Shown: positions 47,147 through 56,607 of the stretch, one piece after another
Position numbering within the stretch: the stretch's first letter is position 1
How the letters are laid out: each line of letters opens with the position of its first letter
NCBI RefSeq assembly: GCF_000818175.1
Contig: NZ_JTIY01000001.1
Span: forward strand, 6,403,584 to 6,467,583
Direction of reading: 5' to 3'
Length of the DNA stretch: 64,000 nucleotides
DNA from: Streptomyces sp. AcH 505
GTDB lineage: Bacteria; Actinomycetota; Actinomycetes; Streptomycetales; Streptomycetaceae
Translations under genes and position numbers: made by a program
The notes under the pieces: generated by a model
Told to the model about the DNA's origin: nothing
Seen by the model: the letters and a program-made list of their open reading frames with translations, nothing else
Database searches by the model: none

Positions 47147-47809
47147 ATGGAAAACAGCGGAACAGCAGCCCAGGCCGCACCGAAGCGGGCCGCCCGTACG
47201 CGCAACCGCCGCGGCGAGGGCGGGCGGCTGCGGGACGACATCATCGCCGCCGCTGTGGAACTCCTCGACGAAGCAGGGGACGAACGCGCCATCACGCTGC
47301 GATCGGTCGCCCGCAAGGTCGGCATCGCCGCCCCCTCGATCTATCCGCACTTTCCGGACCAGCCGGCCATCATGCTCGCCGTCGTACAGCGCGAGTTCGC
47401 CGAGCTGCGTGACGGTCTGCGCGCTGCGGTGGCGAAGGCCGGCAGCGACCCCCGGCAGCGGTTGTACGCCGTGTGCACCACCTATCTGGACTTCGCCCAG
47501 CTCCGCCCGGAGCGCTACCGCACGATGTTCGGCGGCCTCTGGATGCCGGATCTGGACGACAGCTCCCTGACCGAGGCGGATCTGGCCGCCCTCGGCGACG
47601 AAACGATGCAGATCCTCATCGACGCGCTCGCCGAGTGCGCCGCCGCGGGGGAGTCCGCCAGCACCGATCCGTCGAGCGACGCGGTCGCGCTGTGGCTGGG
47701 TCTGCACGGTCTCGCGCACCAGCGCGCGGTGGCCCCCGCGTTCCCCTGGCCGCCGGACATCGCCGAGCGGATCATCGCCGCGCTGGCTCACCTGACCGGG
47801 CCGACCTGA
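47147..47809 (+). CDS. TetR family transcriptional regulator
   Basis: The protein has 220 residues. A basic N-terminal arm (KRAARTRNRRGEGG) precedes the TetR domain LRDDIIAAAVELLDEAG, then ITLRSVARKVGIAAPSIYPHFPDQPAIML. The C-terminal domain matches the TetR_C_13-like group (LYAVCTTYLDFAQLRPERYRTMFGG). No obvious divergent target exists; the phosphatase gene on the other strand is 195 bases away. A small dyad at 47123-47140 suggests autoregulation. Confidence 0.92.
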   Translation: MENSGTAAQAAPKRAARTRNRRGEGGRLRDDIIAAAVELLDEAGDERAITLRSVARKVGIAAPSIYPHFPDQPAIMLAVVQREFAELRDGLRAAVAKAGSDPRQRLYAVCTTYLDFAQLRPERYRTMFGGLWMPDLDDSSLTEADLAALGDETMQILIDALAECAAAGESASTDPSSDAVALWLGLHGLAHQRAVAPAFPWPPDIAERIIAALAHLTGPT

Positions 47810-47991
47810 CCGGGCCCGCCTGATCGGGACGGCCGGCCGGGACGGCCGGCCGAGCCGTACATCCCGGGAATTACCGTTCCGGAGCGCCCTGACTTCCGTC
47901 TGCGATTTCCGCTTCCGAATTTTCCTGGTTTAGGTGCGGAATTCGGGGTGAGGCGTGGTGGTGCAACATCTTCGAGTGGGACAGGGTGTGA

Positions 47992-48174
47992 GTGGTTGTG
48001 GCTGCGGACGAAAAGGCTCAGGGCAAGGGCGAGCAGGCCAAGGGCAAGGTCAAGAAGGTCGTCGGAGGCGCTGTGGGCAACGAGTCCATGCGTGCCGAGG
48101 GCCGTGCCGAAGAGTCGAAGGGCGACCTGCGCTCGGCCAAGGAAAAGGCCAAGGACGCGATCAAGCCCAAGTAA
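47992..48174 (+). CDS. CsbD family stress protein
   Basis: A small, Lys/Ala/Gly-rich hydrophilic protein of 60 residues with the CsbD pattern (KAQGKGEQAKGKVKKVVG, then AEGRAEESKGDLRSAKEKAKDAI). CsbD belongs to the general stress regulon in Bacillus and is abundant under osmotic stress in actinobacteria; its biochemical role is unknown. The start is a GTG at 47992 or 47998. A GTTT-N14-GGGTGA arrangement just upstream is a weak match to a stress sigma-B-type promoter. Confidence 0.88.
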   Translation: MVVAADEKAQGKGEQAKGKVKKVVGGAVGNESMRAEGRAEESKGDLRSAKEKAKDAIKPK

Positions 48175-48187
48175 CATCACACACCGG

Positions 48188-48222
48188 TCCCGGGTAGCCG
48201 CTCCTTTCGTCGGCTCCCGGGA
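48188..48222 (+). terminator. csbD terminator hairpin
   Basis: TCCCGGG-T-AGCCG pairs with CGGCTCCCGGGA around a 10-base loop, with one bulged T. It lies 14 bases after the CsbD stop. Confidence 0.55.
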
Positions 48223-48396
48223 TCAGTGCTGTTCCGGCCCTGGTGGCAGCCGTGGGAGCCGTCGAAAATCAGATGGGGACGGCGTGCATGGGTGCCCGAG
48301 AGCGGGGCACACGGAGACAACGCGGGAAGAGGGTGCTGCGGATCCGTCGGAATGAGGATCTGTACGCACCGAAGAGACGTGAAGATCGGAATTGAA

Positions 48397-48552
48397 ATGA
48401 TTGTCCTTGGCGTCATTCTGCTCATAATCGGCCTGCTGGTCGGTGTCTCGCTGCTGACGACCGTCGGCGGCATCCTTGTAGTGGTCGGCGCGGTCCTGTG
48501 GATCCTTGGCTCGACGGGACGCAAGGTCGGTGGGCGTAAACACTACTTCTAA
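48397..48552 (+). CDS. DUF6131 small membrane protein
   Basis: The protein has 51 residues with two hydrophobic segments (MIVLGVILLIIGLLVGVSLL and TVGGILVVVGAVLWILG) and the conserved end GRKVGGRKHYF. This family is widespread in Streptomyces and often lies near CsbD genes; its role is unknown. The ATG at 48397 follows CGGA. A longer in-frame reading from 48226 has no conserved sequence. Confidence 0.8.
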   Translation: MIVLGVILLIIGLLVGVSLLTTVGGILVVVGAVLWILGSTGRKVGGRKHYF

Positions 48553-48644
48553 GAACCGCACCCTGCGCGGTTGTTGAGCGATGGGAAAAGGGTCCTGTCC
48601 TGCCGAGTGACGGCACCCTTCAGTAAACCCGGGGTCCGGCGGAA

Positions 48645-49871
48645 TCACCTTCCGCCGGGCCCCGTCGGCGTACCCCGCTCAGCGGTCTGCCGCAGTTCGT
48701 GCAGCAGCCGGCCGATGTCGGTGACGAGCGAGCCGCGCAAGGCGGTCTGTGCGGGTGAGTCGAAGCGCCCGTGGTGGCTGCTGCTCTCCAGGGCCTGGCG
48801 CCGGTCGTCGGCCTCGCGCAGAGCGGCGTCGAGGTCGGCGGGATCGTGCTGCCGCCGCATGAATTCGTCCAGGATGTCCGCCGAGCGGCGCAGCAAGTCG
48901 CCGTAGTCGTCGAGGAATTCGCGTGGCAGCAGGTCGTAGTCCCCGGTGCGGGCGGCGTAGGACAGGCTCCGGACGATGGACTGGATGTGCCACAGAGCCC
49001 TGTCGACGACGGTGATGGCGGACGGGGCGCGGACCAGCAGCCGACGGGCGTCGGGCAGTGAACGGCGCGGATTCAGCCGGGAGTTCTCGGTCTCCTCGTC
49101 GATGACACGCAGGGCCGCTGCGGCGTCGGCGGAGATCAGCGTGCACTGGTCGTTCCAGTCCTGAAGGTCCTTCTCGTCGAGGCCTTCCGCCGAGGCGGTC
49201 GCCGTGGCGATGGTGACGAGGACGTGCTGGGCCCGCGCGGAGAGCGTCTCGACGACCTGCTCGGACCGGCCGGTGCGCCGGGCGGGGGCGAGGGTCAGGT
49301 GCATGACGATGGCGCAGGCCGCGCCGAGCGTCACGGACGCCACCAGATGACCGATGTACGCGATGCTGCCGTGCCCCGCCGAGAAGGCGAAGATGCCGAT
49401 CACCGACACCTGCGTCCCCTGGTACCCCAGCCGCTGGGTCTTGCCGATCGCGAGGGCGCAGAGGATGAGTACGGCGAGACTCCACGCGTGTACCCCGACC
49501 GTCTCCCCGAGGCCGGCGGCGAGCGCGGTGCCGAGGACCATCGCGGTCAGGTACTGGACGCAGTCGCGGAACGACTTGTAGAGGGTGACCTGCAATATCA
49601 GCAGGGCGGTGAACGGCGCGAACGTGGTCACCGTCGGCGGCAGCAGCCACTTGGCCAGCATCCACGCGGCCACCGCCGCCACGACGCCCTTCGCCTGAAG
49701 CAACAGGTCGTCCCGCTCGGGACCGGACGAGGCGATCCCCCGGACGCAATGACGAACCACCCGCGCACCAGTACGCCGAGGCGCCCCCGCATACCACCGA
49801 AGCGCCCCCGCTACGCCGCGCCCGCGTGGTGAACTCCCTTGGCCGGTCGGGCCGGCGGATCTCTTTGCCAT
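48645..49871 (-). CDS. FUSC family (aromatic-acid-exporter-like) membrane protein
   Basis: The protein has 408 residues. The N-terminal half contains six closely spaced hydrophobic segments (about 60-200), including WLLPPTVTTFAPFTALLILQVTLYKS, typical of FUSC/ArAE proteins. The C-terminal half is a long soluble helical domain (QHVLVTIATATASAEGLDEKDLQDW onward). It may export small aromatic or toxic compounds. The ATG at 49871 has AAGAGGGA upstream, preferred over a TTG at 49889. It is followed on the other side by PPK2 with no clear link. Confidence 0.85.
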   Translation of the reverse strand: MAKRSAGPTGQGSSPRGRGVAGALRWYAGAPRRTGARVVRHCVRGIASSGPERDDLLLQAKGVVAAVAAWMLAKWLLPPTVTTFAPFTALLILQVTLYKSFRDCVQYLTAMVLGTALAAGLGETVGVHAWSLAVLILCALAIGKTQRLGYQGTQVSVIGIFAFSAGHGSIAYIGHLVASVTLGAACAIVMHLTLAPARRTGRSEQVVETLSARAQHVLVTIATATASAEGLDEKDLQDWNDQCTLISADAAAALRVIDEETENSRLNPRRSLPDARRLLVRAPSAITVVDRALWHIQSIVRSLSYAARTGDYDLLPREFLDDYGDLLRRSADILDEFMRRQHDPADLDAALREADDRRQALESSSHHGRFDSPAQTALRGSLVTDIGRLLHELRQTAERGTPTGPGGR

Positions 49872-49920
49872 CAATGTCCCTCTTCGCAACGGGAAGTTCC
49901 AACGGTCACCGGGCCAGGCG

Positions 49921-50883
49921 TCAGGTGAGGTCGGTGGGGTGGTCGCCCGGGCCTTCCGTGCGTTCCGTCAGGACCGTGGGGGAGAGGCTGGTGTCCTCCT
50001 CGCCCGGTTCCAGAAGGGTGTTGGCCGGGCCGATGATCCGGGGGTCGGGTTCGCCGACCGCCTCGGCGTCCTTGTTGGCGTAGTCGATGCGGAACAGCAG
50101 ACTGCGCATCGCTTCGAGCCGCGCCCGGCGTTTGTCGTTGCTCTTGACGACCGTCCACGGGGCGCGGTCGGTGTCGGTGGCGCGGAACATGTCGACCTTC
50201 GCCGTCGTGTACGCGTCCCAGAGGTCCAGGGACGCCACGTCGGTGGGGGAGAGCTTCCACTGGCGTACCGGGTCGACCTGGCGGATGGCGAAGCGGGTGC
50301 GCTGCTCGCTGCGGGAGACGGAGAACCAGAACTTCACCAGCACGATGCCCTCGTCGACGAGCATCCGCTCGAAGCCGGGGCACTGCGTGAGGAACAGCTC
50401 GTACTGCTCCTGGCTGCAGTACCCCATGACGCGCTCCACGCCCGCCCGGTTGTACCAGGACCGGTCGAAGAAGACGATCTCTCCGCGCGCGGGCAGATGG
50501 GCCACGTAACGCTGGAAGTACCACTGGCCGGATTCGCGGTCGGTCGGCTTGTCGAGAGCCACCACCCGGGCCCCGCGCGGGTTCAGCCGCTCCGTGAAGC
50601 GCTGGATCGTGCCGCCTTTGCCCGCCGCGTCCCGTCCCTCGCACACCACCATGACGCGCGCGCCGCTGTCCCTGGCCCAGCGCTGGAGTTTGAGCATCTC
50701 GATCTGCAGGATGCGCTTGCTTCGCTCGTAGTCCTTGCGGGAGACCTTCTCGTCGTAGGGGTGGTTCTCCCGCCAGGTGCCGATCGTCCGGCCGTGCTCG
50801 TCCAGGAGGACCGGCTGCTCGGGTCTGCTGTCATCCACTTTGAGGCCGTCGAGCAGGGCCTTTTCCGCCTCTTTACGGTCCAT
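49921..50883 (-). CDS. ppk2: Polyphosphate kinase 2
   Basis: The protein has 320 residues of class I PPK2. Walker A is CEGRDAAGKGGTIQRF and the lid region is RWYFQRY-like (GQWYFQRYVAHLPARGEIVFFDRSWYNRAGVE), holding the Walker B Asp and the DRSWYNRAG signature. It transfers phosphate between polyphosphate and nucleoside diphosphates, usually making NTP from polyphosphate. The ATG at 50883 has no strong ribosome binding site. It adjoins secreted phosphoesterase-type genes, consistent with phosphorus metabolism. Confidence 0.95.
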   Translation of the reverse strand: MDRKEAEKALLDGLKVDDSRPEQPVLLDEHGRTIGTWRENHPYDEKVSRKDYERSKRILQIEMLKLQRWARDSGARVMVVCEGRDAAGKGGTIQRFTERLNPRGARVVALDKPTDRESGQWYFQRYVAHLPARGEIVFFDRSWYNRAGVERVMGYCSQEQYELFLTQCPGFERMLVDEGIVLVKFWFSVSRSEQRTRFAIRQVDPVRQWKLSPTDVASLDLWDAYTTAKVDMFRATDTDRAPWTVVKSNDKRRARLEAMRSLLFRIDYANKDAEAVGEPDPRIIGPANTLLEPGEEDTSLSPTVLTERTEGPGDHPTDLT

Positions 50884-50943
50884 GTGGTGCCGGTGCCCGG
50901 TGGGGCGGGGCGGAAACCGGCCGCCCCACCCCGTGTCGACGTG

Positions 50944-52380
50944 TCAGGCGGTGCAGTTCAGCGTGCCGGCGCGCAGCGCGTGGCCGCCGTCGTCGGCGTC
51001 GTCGGACCAGACGACCGGCTTGTGGCCGGAGACGCAGGCCGACTGGGGGGCGACGGCGAAGCCCTCGTTGTTGTAGTTCGACATCCCCGAGGGGCGGTCG
51101 TACACCGCGGTCGCTGCGAACTGGCCCTGGGCGTTGATGTCGAGGACCGAACTCTGGCCCTGGCAGGAGTCGTCGCAGACCGCCCACAGATGCCCGGTGG
51201 CCGGTTCGAACTCCAGCTCCATCACGGCCGACAGGCCGCTGGCGACGGTGGCGATCCGGGTGAAGCCGCCGCCGGACTGGTTGAGGGCGTACGCGTAGAT
51301 CGTGCTGTTGTCCTCGACACCGCCGAAGAACAGACCGCTGCCGTGGCCCGGGTAGGACGCCGGGTCGTAGGCCGCTCCCGTGTGCTCGTCACGGAAGTCG
51401 TGCGCGGTCAGGAACGAGTCGGGGATCCACGAGATCCCCTCGAACCCGCCGTTCTCGGGGAGCGAGGGCAGGTCGGAGGTGAGGTTCCACTCCGCGGTCG
51501 CGTTCAGCGAGGACGACGTGGCGGAGCCGTCGAAGCGCAGGATCTCGGGCTTGCTGGTGGAGTCCTTGTCGTTGTCGCGCTCGGTGGCGACGAACAGCCC
51601 CTCGGGGGTGCTGACCACGGCCTCCGCGTCGGGGTCGCCGCTGCCGCCCGGGTAGTGCAGGGCCTTGCCCTTGGACCAGCCACCGGTCGTGTCGGGGCGC
51701 CAGGTCGAGCCGTTGGGCACCAGCCGGTAGAGCTTGCTCGGGCCGTTGTTCACCGCCCAGAGGACGCCGCTGCTCTCGAAGGACAGCCCGCTGAGGTTCT
51801 CCCCGAACACGTTCGAGCCGTCGGCGTTGGTCACGGCCGAACCGCCCGGCCAGGCCCCGTGGACCGGCTGGCCGCCGCCCCCGCCGGTCGTGCCGCAGGC
51901 GTTCGCCTTGCCCTTGGTCGGCGTGGTCGTGGTGGTGAACGCGCCGGTGCCGTCCGGGCAGCGGCCGTACGTGGTGTCGGCGTGGTCGTCCCAGCTGTAG
52001 GAGTCCACCAGCGTCGAGCCGTTGTACAGCCGCGCCGAGTCCTCGCTGCCCAGGCCGAACGACGGGTCGACGTCCAGCGCCAGGAAAGCGCCGGCGGCCA
52101 GCGTCGTCTTCTTGGCGATCTTGTACGAGTGGTCGTCGTCGTTGTCCTTGACGAGCCATCCGGACACGTCGACCGCCGCGGAACCGGTGTTGACGATCTC
52201 GACCCAGTCACCCGGACTGCCGTTGTTCGACTCGACCTCGTTGATCCGAACCGTGGCCTGGGCGGCCTGGGCGGCCTGGGCCTGGGTCTGTGCCGAGGCA
52301 GGCGCACCGGACAGGCCGAGGGCCAGGAAGGTCAGAACAACGGCGGTGACGGGGGCTTGACTACGCCAGTGCGTACGCAC
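50944..52380 (-). CDS. Secreted lamin-tail-domain protein with beta-propeller
   Basis: The protein has 478 residues. A Sec signal peptide (charged start, hydrophobic core, cleavage near ASAQ at about residue 30) precedes an Ala/Gln-rich linker. A lamin-tail domain lies at about 42-150 (VRINEVESNNGSPGDWVEIVNTGS). A beta-propeller region from about 165 to the end has NLSGLSFESSGVLWAVNNGPSKLY and FEGISWIPDSFL, resembling the esterase-like/phytase-like domain. It could be an extracellular phosphatase, but catalytic residues were not confirmed. The start is a GTG at 52380 after GAGGAG. It is divergent from the phospholipase gene. Confidence 0.8.
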   Translation of the reverse strand: MRTHWRSQAPVTAVVLTFLALGLSGAPASAQTQAQAAQAAQATVRINEVESNNGSPGDWVEIVNTGSAAVDVSGWLVKDNDDDHSYKIAKKTTLAAGAFLALDVDPSFGLGSEDSARLYNGSTLVDSYSWDDHADTTYGRCPDGTGAFTTTTTPTKGKANACGTTGGGGGQPVHGAWPGGSAVTNADGSNVFGENLSGLSFESSGVLWAVNNGPSKLYRLVPNGSTWRPDTTGGWSKGKALHYPGGSGDPDAEAVVSTPEGLFVATERDNDKDSTSKPEILRFDGSATSSSLNATAEWNLTSDLPSLPENGGFEGISWIPDSFLTAHDFRDEHTGAAYDPASYPGHGSGLFFGGVEDNSTIYAYALNQSGGGFTRIATVASGLSAVMELEFEPATGHLWAVCDDSCQGQSSVLDINAQGQFAATAVYDRPSGMSNYNNEGFAVAPQSACVSGHKPVVWSDDADDGGHALRAGTLNCTA

Positions 52381-52648
52381 GATGGCCGCTCCTCATGTCG
52401 GGGATCGAGCAGGCGAGGAGCGCGCTCACGCTCCCGGCGAAGCATCGGGCACCCCGGCGACCAGGGGCTGAACACGCTACGAACAATGCGTGTAACCCGC
52501 AGGAGTTACCCCGGACCGCCGCCCGGAGTGATCACCGCTCAGCCCGCGTTCACACGGTGTTGGTGTCCACTTGCTTCGATGAACGGGTCGCAGCACCTGT
52601 CCCGACTGTCCCCGAACCCGACTGCCCCCACGCATGGGAGGAGCCTCC

Positions 52649-54727
52649 ATGGCCCCCGGTCCGACACCCACGACGCCCGAGTCCGACACCGCAGGCACAT
52701 TCGACGCGCCGAGCGGCACCACCCGCCGCCGGTTCCTCCAGGGCACGGGGGTCGCCGCCGGAACGCTCGTACTCGGCGGGACCGCCGGGGCGGGCGGCGC
52801 GTACGCCGGCACGAAGCAGCGGTACGTCCTGCCGAAGGGCTTCAAGGGCAATCTGTCCGACCTGCGGCATGTCGTCATCCTCATGCAGGAGAACCGCTCC
52901 CAGGACCACTACTTCGGCACGTTCCCCGGCGTACGGGGCTTCAACGACAAGCAGGCGCTGCGGTTCCAGGACGGCACCACCGTCTTCCAGCAGAAGGACG
53001 GCAAGGGCAACACCGTCTCGCCCCAGGTCGACGACGGCGCCTGGGGCAACGACCACGGAGCCTGGGGCGACGTCGGTCACCGCACCTGGGACAAGTGGGT
53101 GCAGCACAACGGCGCCAGCGCCATGAACTACCACAGCGACGGCTACATGGGCTTCTACCACTCGGTCGCCGCCCAGTACACCGTCGCCGACCAGAACTTC
53201 TGCTCCGAGTTCGGGCCCACCGACCCCAACCGGAAGTATCTGTGGAGCGGCACCGCCAACAGCGAGACGGGCAACACGGACGAGTCCAACTACTCCCGTC
53301 CCTGGATCACGGTGGCCGAGCAGCTCCAGCAGGCCGGCATCGACTGGCGGCTCTACTCCGACAACAGCGGTGACGGGCGGCAGGGTTACCTCAGCGGCTG
53401 GGTCGGCGACTACGGCGACAACGAGCTGAAGTACTTCAAGGGGTTCGAGCCGGCCGGGCTGAGCGCCGACGACCCGAAGCTGCGGCCGGGCACCGGGCTG
53501 ATCTGGCGCGGCAACGCCACGTACTACGCCGGCATGACCGCCCCGAACGACGACTCGGACGCCAACCTCGACGCGGTGCTCAAGAACTTCCACGACGCCT
53601 GCCGGCCGGGCGCCGAGCATCCGCTGCCCGCGGTCTCCTGGCTGGTGGCGCCGTACGGCTGGTCCGAGCACCCGAGCGCGGACACCCTGCACGGCGAGCG
53701 CTACGTCAAGAAGGTGCTCGACAGCCTGCAGAGCAACCCTGACATCTGGAACCACACCCTCTTCATCCTCAACTACGACGAGAACGACGGGAAGTTCGAC
53801 CACGTCCTGCCGCCGTGGCCCGAGCCGGGCACGGCGGGCGAGTACGTCGGCGACTACCCGCTCGGCTTCGGGCCCCGGGTGCCGATGCTGCTGGTCTCGC
53901 CGTGGACCCGTGGCGGGCACGTGGCGTCCGAGGTCTTCGACCACACCTCGACCATCACGTTCCTGGAGACCTGGGCGGCCCACCTCGGCAAGCCGTTCCG
54001 CTGCCCCAACATCAGCGACTGGCGGCGCTCGGTCGCGGGCGACCTGACCAGCGCCCTCGACTTCGCCCACCCGCAGCCCGGCCCCGCCGCCTTCCCCGAC
54101 CCGCTCGCCGAGCAGCCGGTGTCGATCGCGGCGGGCCACATGACGCCGCGCCCGCTGGGCTTCCACCCGCACGCGACGATCTCGGAGGACCGCGCCGCGG
54201 GCACGGTCACCGCCAGGATGACGCTGACCGGCGGCCCGAAGGGCAAGGCCCTGAGCTTCCAGGTCTTCCCCGACAAGTACCGGCCCTTCTCCAGCACGCC
54301 GTTCACCGTCACCGCCCGCGAGCCGCGCGAGTACACCTGGGACGCCGGGGCCACCGACGGCGCGTACGCGTTCTCGATCTACTCCAACGACGGTTTCGTA
54401 CGCTCCTTCGCCGGCCGGGTCGCGCCCGCACACAAGCACGACGGCGGCCTGCCGCGCGTGGAGGCCGACCTGGTGCGGGCCAAGGGCAAGCACGACGCCG
54501 AGGTGAAGCTCACGCTGCACAACGACGGCGCGGCGCCGGTGCGTTACGTACTCACCGCCAACGACTACCTCGGCCGTACCCAGCGGATCACGGTGGCCCA
54601 CGGCCGCACGAGGACCGTCACCTGGCCCACCCAGGAGGGCTATTACGACGTGGTCGTCACCGTGGACGAGGACACCACCTGGAGCCGGCGCTACGCCGGC
54701 CGCGTCGCCACGGCCGACCGGGACTGA
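52649..54727 (+). CDS. Phosphoesterase family phospholipase C (Tat-exported)
   Basis: The protein has 692 residues. A Tat signal (TTRRRFLQGTG, hydrophobic core, Ala-rich end near 58) precedes the phosphoesterase domain, which begins VVILMQENRSQDHYFGTFPG. NYDENDGKFDHVLPP, GPRVPMLLVSPWTRGG and FDHTS follow in the usual order. Two C-terminal DUF756-like beta domains end the protein. This is the layout of bacterial phosphocholine-preferring phospholipase C. The ATG at 52649 has GGGAGGAG upstream. Its last 37 bases overlap the end of the convergent ABC gene. Confidence 0.92.
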   Translation: MAPGPTPTTPESDTAGTFDAPSGTTRRRFLQGTGVAAGTLVLGGTAGAGGAYAGTKQRYVLPKGFKGNLSDLRHVVILMQENRSQDHYFGTFPGVRGFNDKQALRFQDGTTVFQQKDGKGNTVSPQVDDGAWGNDHGAWGDVGHRTWDKWVQHNGASAMNYHSDGYMGFYHSVAAQYTVADQNFCSEFGPTDPNRKYLWSGTANSETGNTDESNYSRPWITVAEQLQQAGIDWRLYSDNSGDGRQGYLSGWVGDYGDNELKYFKGFEPAGLSADDPKLRPGTGLIWRGNATYYAGMTAPNDDSDANLDAVLKNFHDACRPGAEHPLPAVSWLVAPYGWSEHPSADTLHGERYVKKVLDSLQSNPDIWNHTLFILNYDENDGKFDHVLPPWPEPGTAGEYVGDYPLGFGPRVPMLLVSPWTRGGHVASEVFDHTSTITFLETWAAHLGKPFRCPNISDWRRSVAGDLTSALDFAHPQPGPAAFPDPLAEQPVSIAAGHMTPRPLGFHPHATISEDRAAGTVTARMTLTGGPKGKALSFQVFPDKYRPFSSTPFTVTAREPREYTWDAGATDGAYAFSIYSNDGFVRSFAGRVAPAHKHDGGLPRVEADLVRAKGKHDAEVKLTLHNDGAAPVRYVLTANDYLGRTQRITVAHGRTRTVTWPTQEGYYDVVVTVDEDTTWSRRYAGRVATADRD

Positions 54728-56607
54728 TCCGCCGGAGCGTCCGTCCGCACACCGGAAGCGTCGTGGGCGCGCGCGGCGTGCAGGCGGGCGTAGGCTCCCT
54801 GACGCCTGATCAGATCGTCATGGGTGCCCTGCTCGACGATGCGGCCCGACTCCATCACCACGATGACGTCCGCGTCACGGATGGTGGACAGCCGATGCGC
54901 GATGACGAAGCTGGTCCTGCCCTCGCGCAGGGTGTTCATCGCGCGCTGGATGAGCACTTCGGTACGGGTGTCGACCGAACTGGTCGCCTCGTCGAGCAGC
55001 AGCACCGCCGGCTTGGCGAGGAACGCCCGTGCCACCGTGATCAGTTGCTTCTCGCCGGCGCTCACGCCTGCCGACTCGTCGTCCAGCACGGTGTCGTAGC
55101 CGTCGGGCAGCGTACGGATGAACCGGTCCGCGCAGGTGGCGCGGGCCGCCGCCACGATCTCGTCGCGCGTCGCGCCGGCCCGGCCGTACGCGATGTTCTC
55201 GGCGATGGTGCCCCGGAACAGCCAGGTGTCCTGGAGGACCAGGCCGAACCGGGAGCGCAGGTCGTCGCGGGTCATGGACGCGATGTCCGCACCGTCGAGC
55301 AGGATGCGCCCGCCGCCGAGCTCGTAGAACCGGACGAGCAGATTGCCCAGTGTGGTCTTGCCCGCACCCGTCGGGCCCACGATCGCCACCGTGCTGCCTG
55401 GTTCCACCGTCAGCGACAGATCCTCGATCAGCGGCGTGCCGGGGGAGTAGCGGAACGAGACACGGTCGAACCGGACGCGCCCCGCGGCCCGTTCGGGCGT
55501 GTGCGGGTGCGCGGGGTCGGGGTGCTGCTCGTCCGCGTCCAGCAGGGTGAAGACCCGTGCCGCCGAGGCGATTCCCGACTGGAGGCGGCCCGCCACGCTC
55601 GCGACCTCCACGATCGGCTGGCTGAACTGGCGGGAGTACAGGATGAACGCCTGGACGTCCCCGAGGCTCAGCGAGCCGTGCACCACCTGCCACGCACCGA
55701 CCACGGCGACGGCCACATAGCCCAGGTTGGCGATGAACATCATCGACGGCTCGATGGTGCCCGAGGCGAACTGGGCCTTCCTGCCCGCCCGGTACAGCGC
55801 CTCGTTGTGCGCGTCGAACCGCTCCTCGGCCTGTGCGCGCCTGCCGAAGCCCTTGACCAGGGAATGGCCGGTGTAGATCTCCTCGACATGCCCGTTCATC
55901 GAGCCGGTGGCCGCCCACTGGTCGGCGAACCGGGGCTGGGCGCGCTTGCTGATCCAGGCGGCGAGCACCGCCGAGACGGGCACGCTCGCCAGCATGACCA
56001 GCGCCAGTGACGGCGAGATGACCAGCATCAGGATCAGCATGGTGACGACGGAGAAGACCGAGGTGATCAGCTCGGCGAGGGTCTGCTGAAGGGTCTGCTG
56101 GAGGTTGTCGACGTCGTTGGTGGCGCGGCTCAGCACCTCGCCCGCCGGATGGCGGTCGAAGTGGCGCAGCGGCAGCCGCCCGAGCTTGTCCTCCGCCTTC
56201 TCCCGCAGGTCGAAGACGACCCGCTGCACGACGGCGGCGATCAGCCGCCCCTGCGCGAGCATGAACAGCGAGGCCGCGACGTAGAGGACGAGCAGGAGCA
56301 GCAGCACCCGGCCGACCTCGCCGAAGTCGACCCCGGGTGTTCCGGAGCCGGCCGCGCCGCCCGGGGCGCCGCCGACGGTGCCGTCCACGATCAGGTCCGT
56401 GGCCTTGCCGAGGAGCAGCGGGCCGAACGCGTTGAGGGTGATGCCGCCGATGCCCAGGGCGAGCGCCAGCGAGATACGGGAGCGGTGCGGCCGGAGCAGC
56501 CCGACGAGCCGCCGCCCCGCCCCGGTGGCCTCGGGCTGCCGCCTCTCGGGTTCGCGTGTCTCGGATGCGTGCGCATCGGACGCGTTACGGCTGCCGGGCG
56601 AGACCAT
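54691..56607 (-). CDS. ABC exporter, ATP-binding/permease subunit (NysG-like)
   Basis: The protein has 638 residues. Six membrane segments lie at about 45-360, then an ATPase domain with GPTGAGKTTL (Walker A), VSAGEKQLITVAR (signature) and VLLLDEATSSVD (Walker B with catalytic Glu). It overlaps the upstream ABC gene by 23 bases, and the two half-transporters must form a heterodimer. The start ATG at 56607 has GAGGAGG upstream. Their place beside gmd and the PKS matches polyene cluster exporters nysG/nysH and pimA/pimB, which probably export the product. Its 3' end overlaps the phospholipase gene, marking the cluster border. Confidence 0.9.
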   Translation of the reverse strand: MVSPGSRNASDAHASETREPERRQPEATGAGRRLVGLLRPHRSRISLALALGIGGITLNAFGPLLLGKATDLIVDGTVGGAPGGAAGSGTPGVDFGEVGRVLLLLLVLYVAASLFMLAQGRLIAAVVQRVVFDLREKAEDKLGRLPLRHFDRHPAGEVLSRATNDVDNLQQTLQQTLAELITSVFSVVTMLILMLVISPSLALVMLASVPVSAVLAAWISKRAQPRFADQWAATGSMNGHVEEIYTGHSLVKGFGRRAQAEERFDAHNEALYRAGRKAQFASGTIEPSMMFIANLGYVAVAVVGAWQVVHGSLSLGDVQAFILYSRQFSQPIVEVASVAGRLQSGIASAARVFTLLDADEQHPDPAHPHTPERAAGRVRFDRVSFRYSPGTPLIEDLSLTVEPGSTVAIVGPTGAGKTTLGNLLVRFYELGGGRILLDGADIASMTRDDLRSRFGLVLQDTWLFRGTIAENIAYGRAGATRDEIVAAARATCADRFIRTLPDGYDTVLDDESAGVSAGEKQLITVARAFLAKPAVLLLDEATSSVDTRTEVLIQRAMNTLREGRTSFVIAHRLSTIRDADVIVVMESGRIVEQGTHDDLIRRQGAYARLHAARAHDASGVRTDAPADQSRSAVATRPA

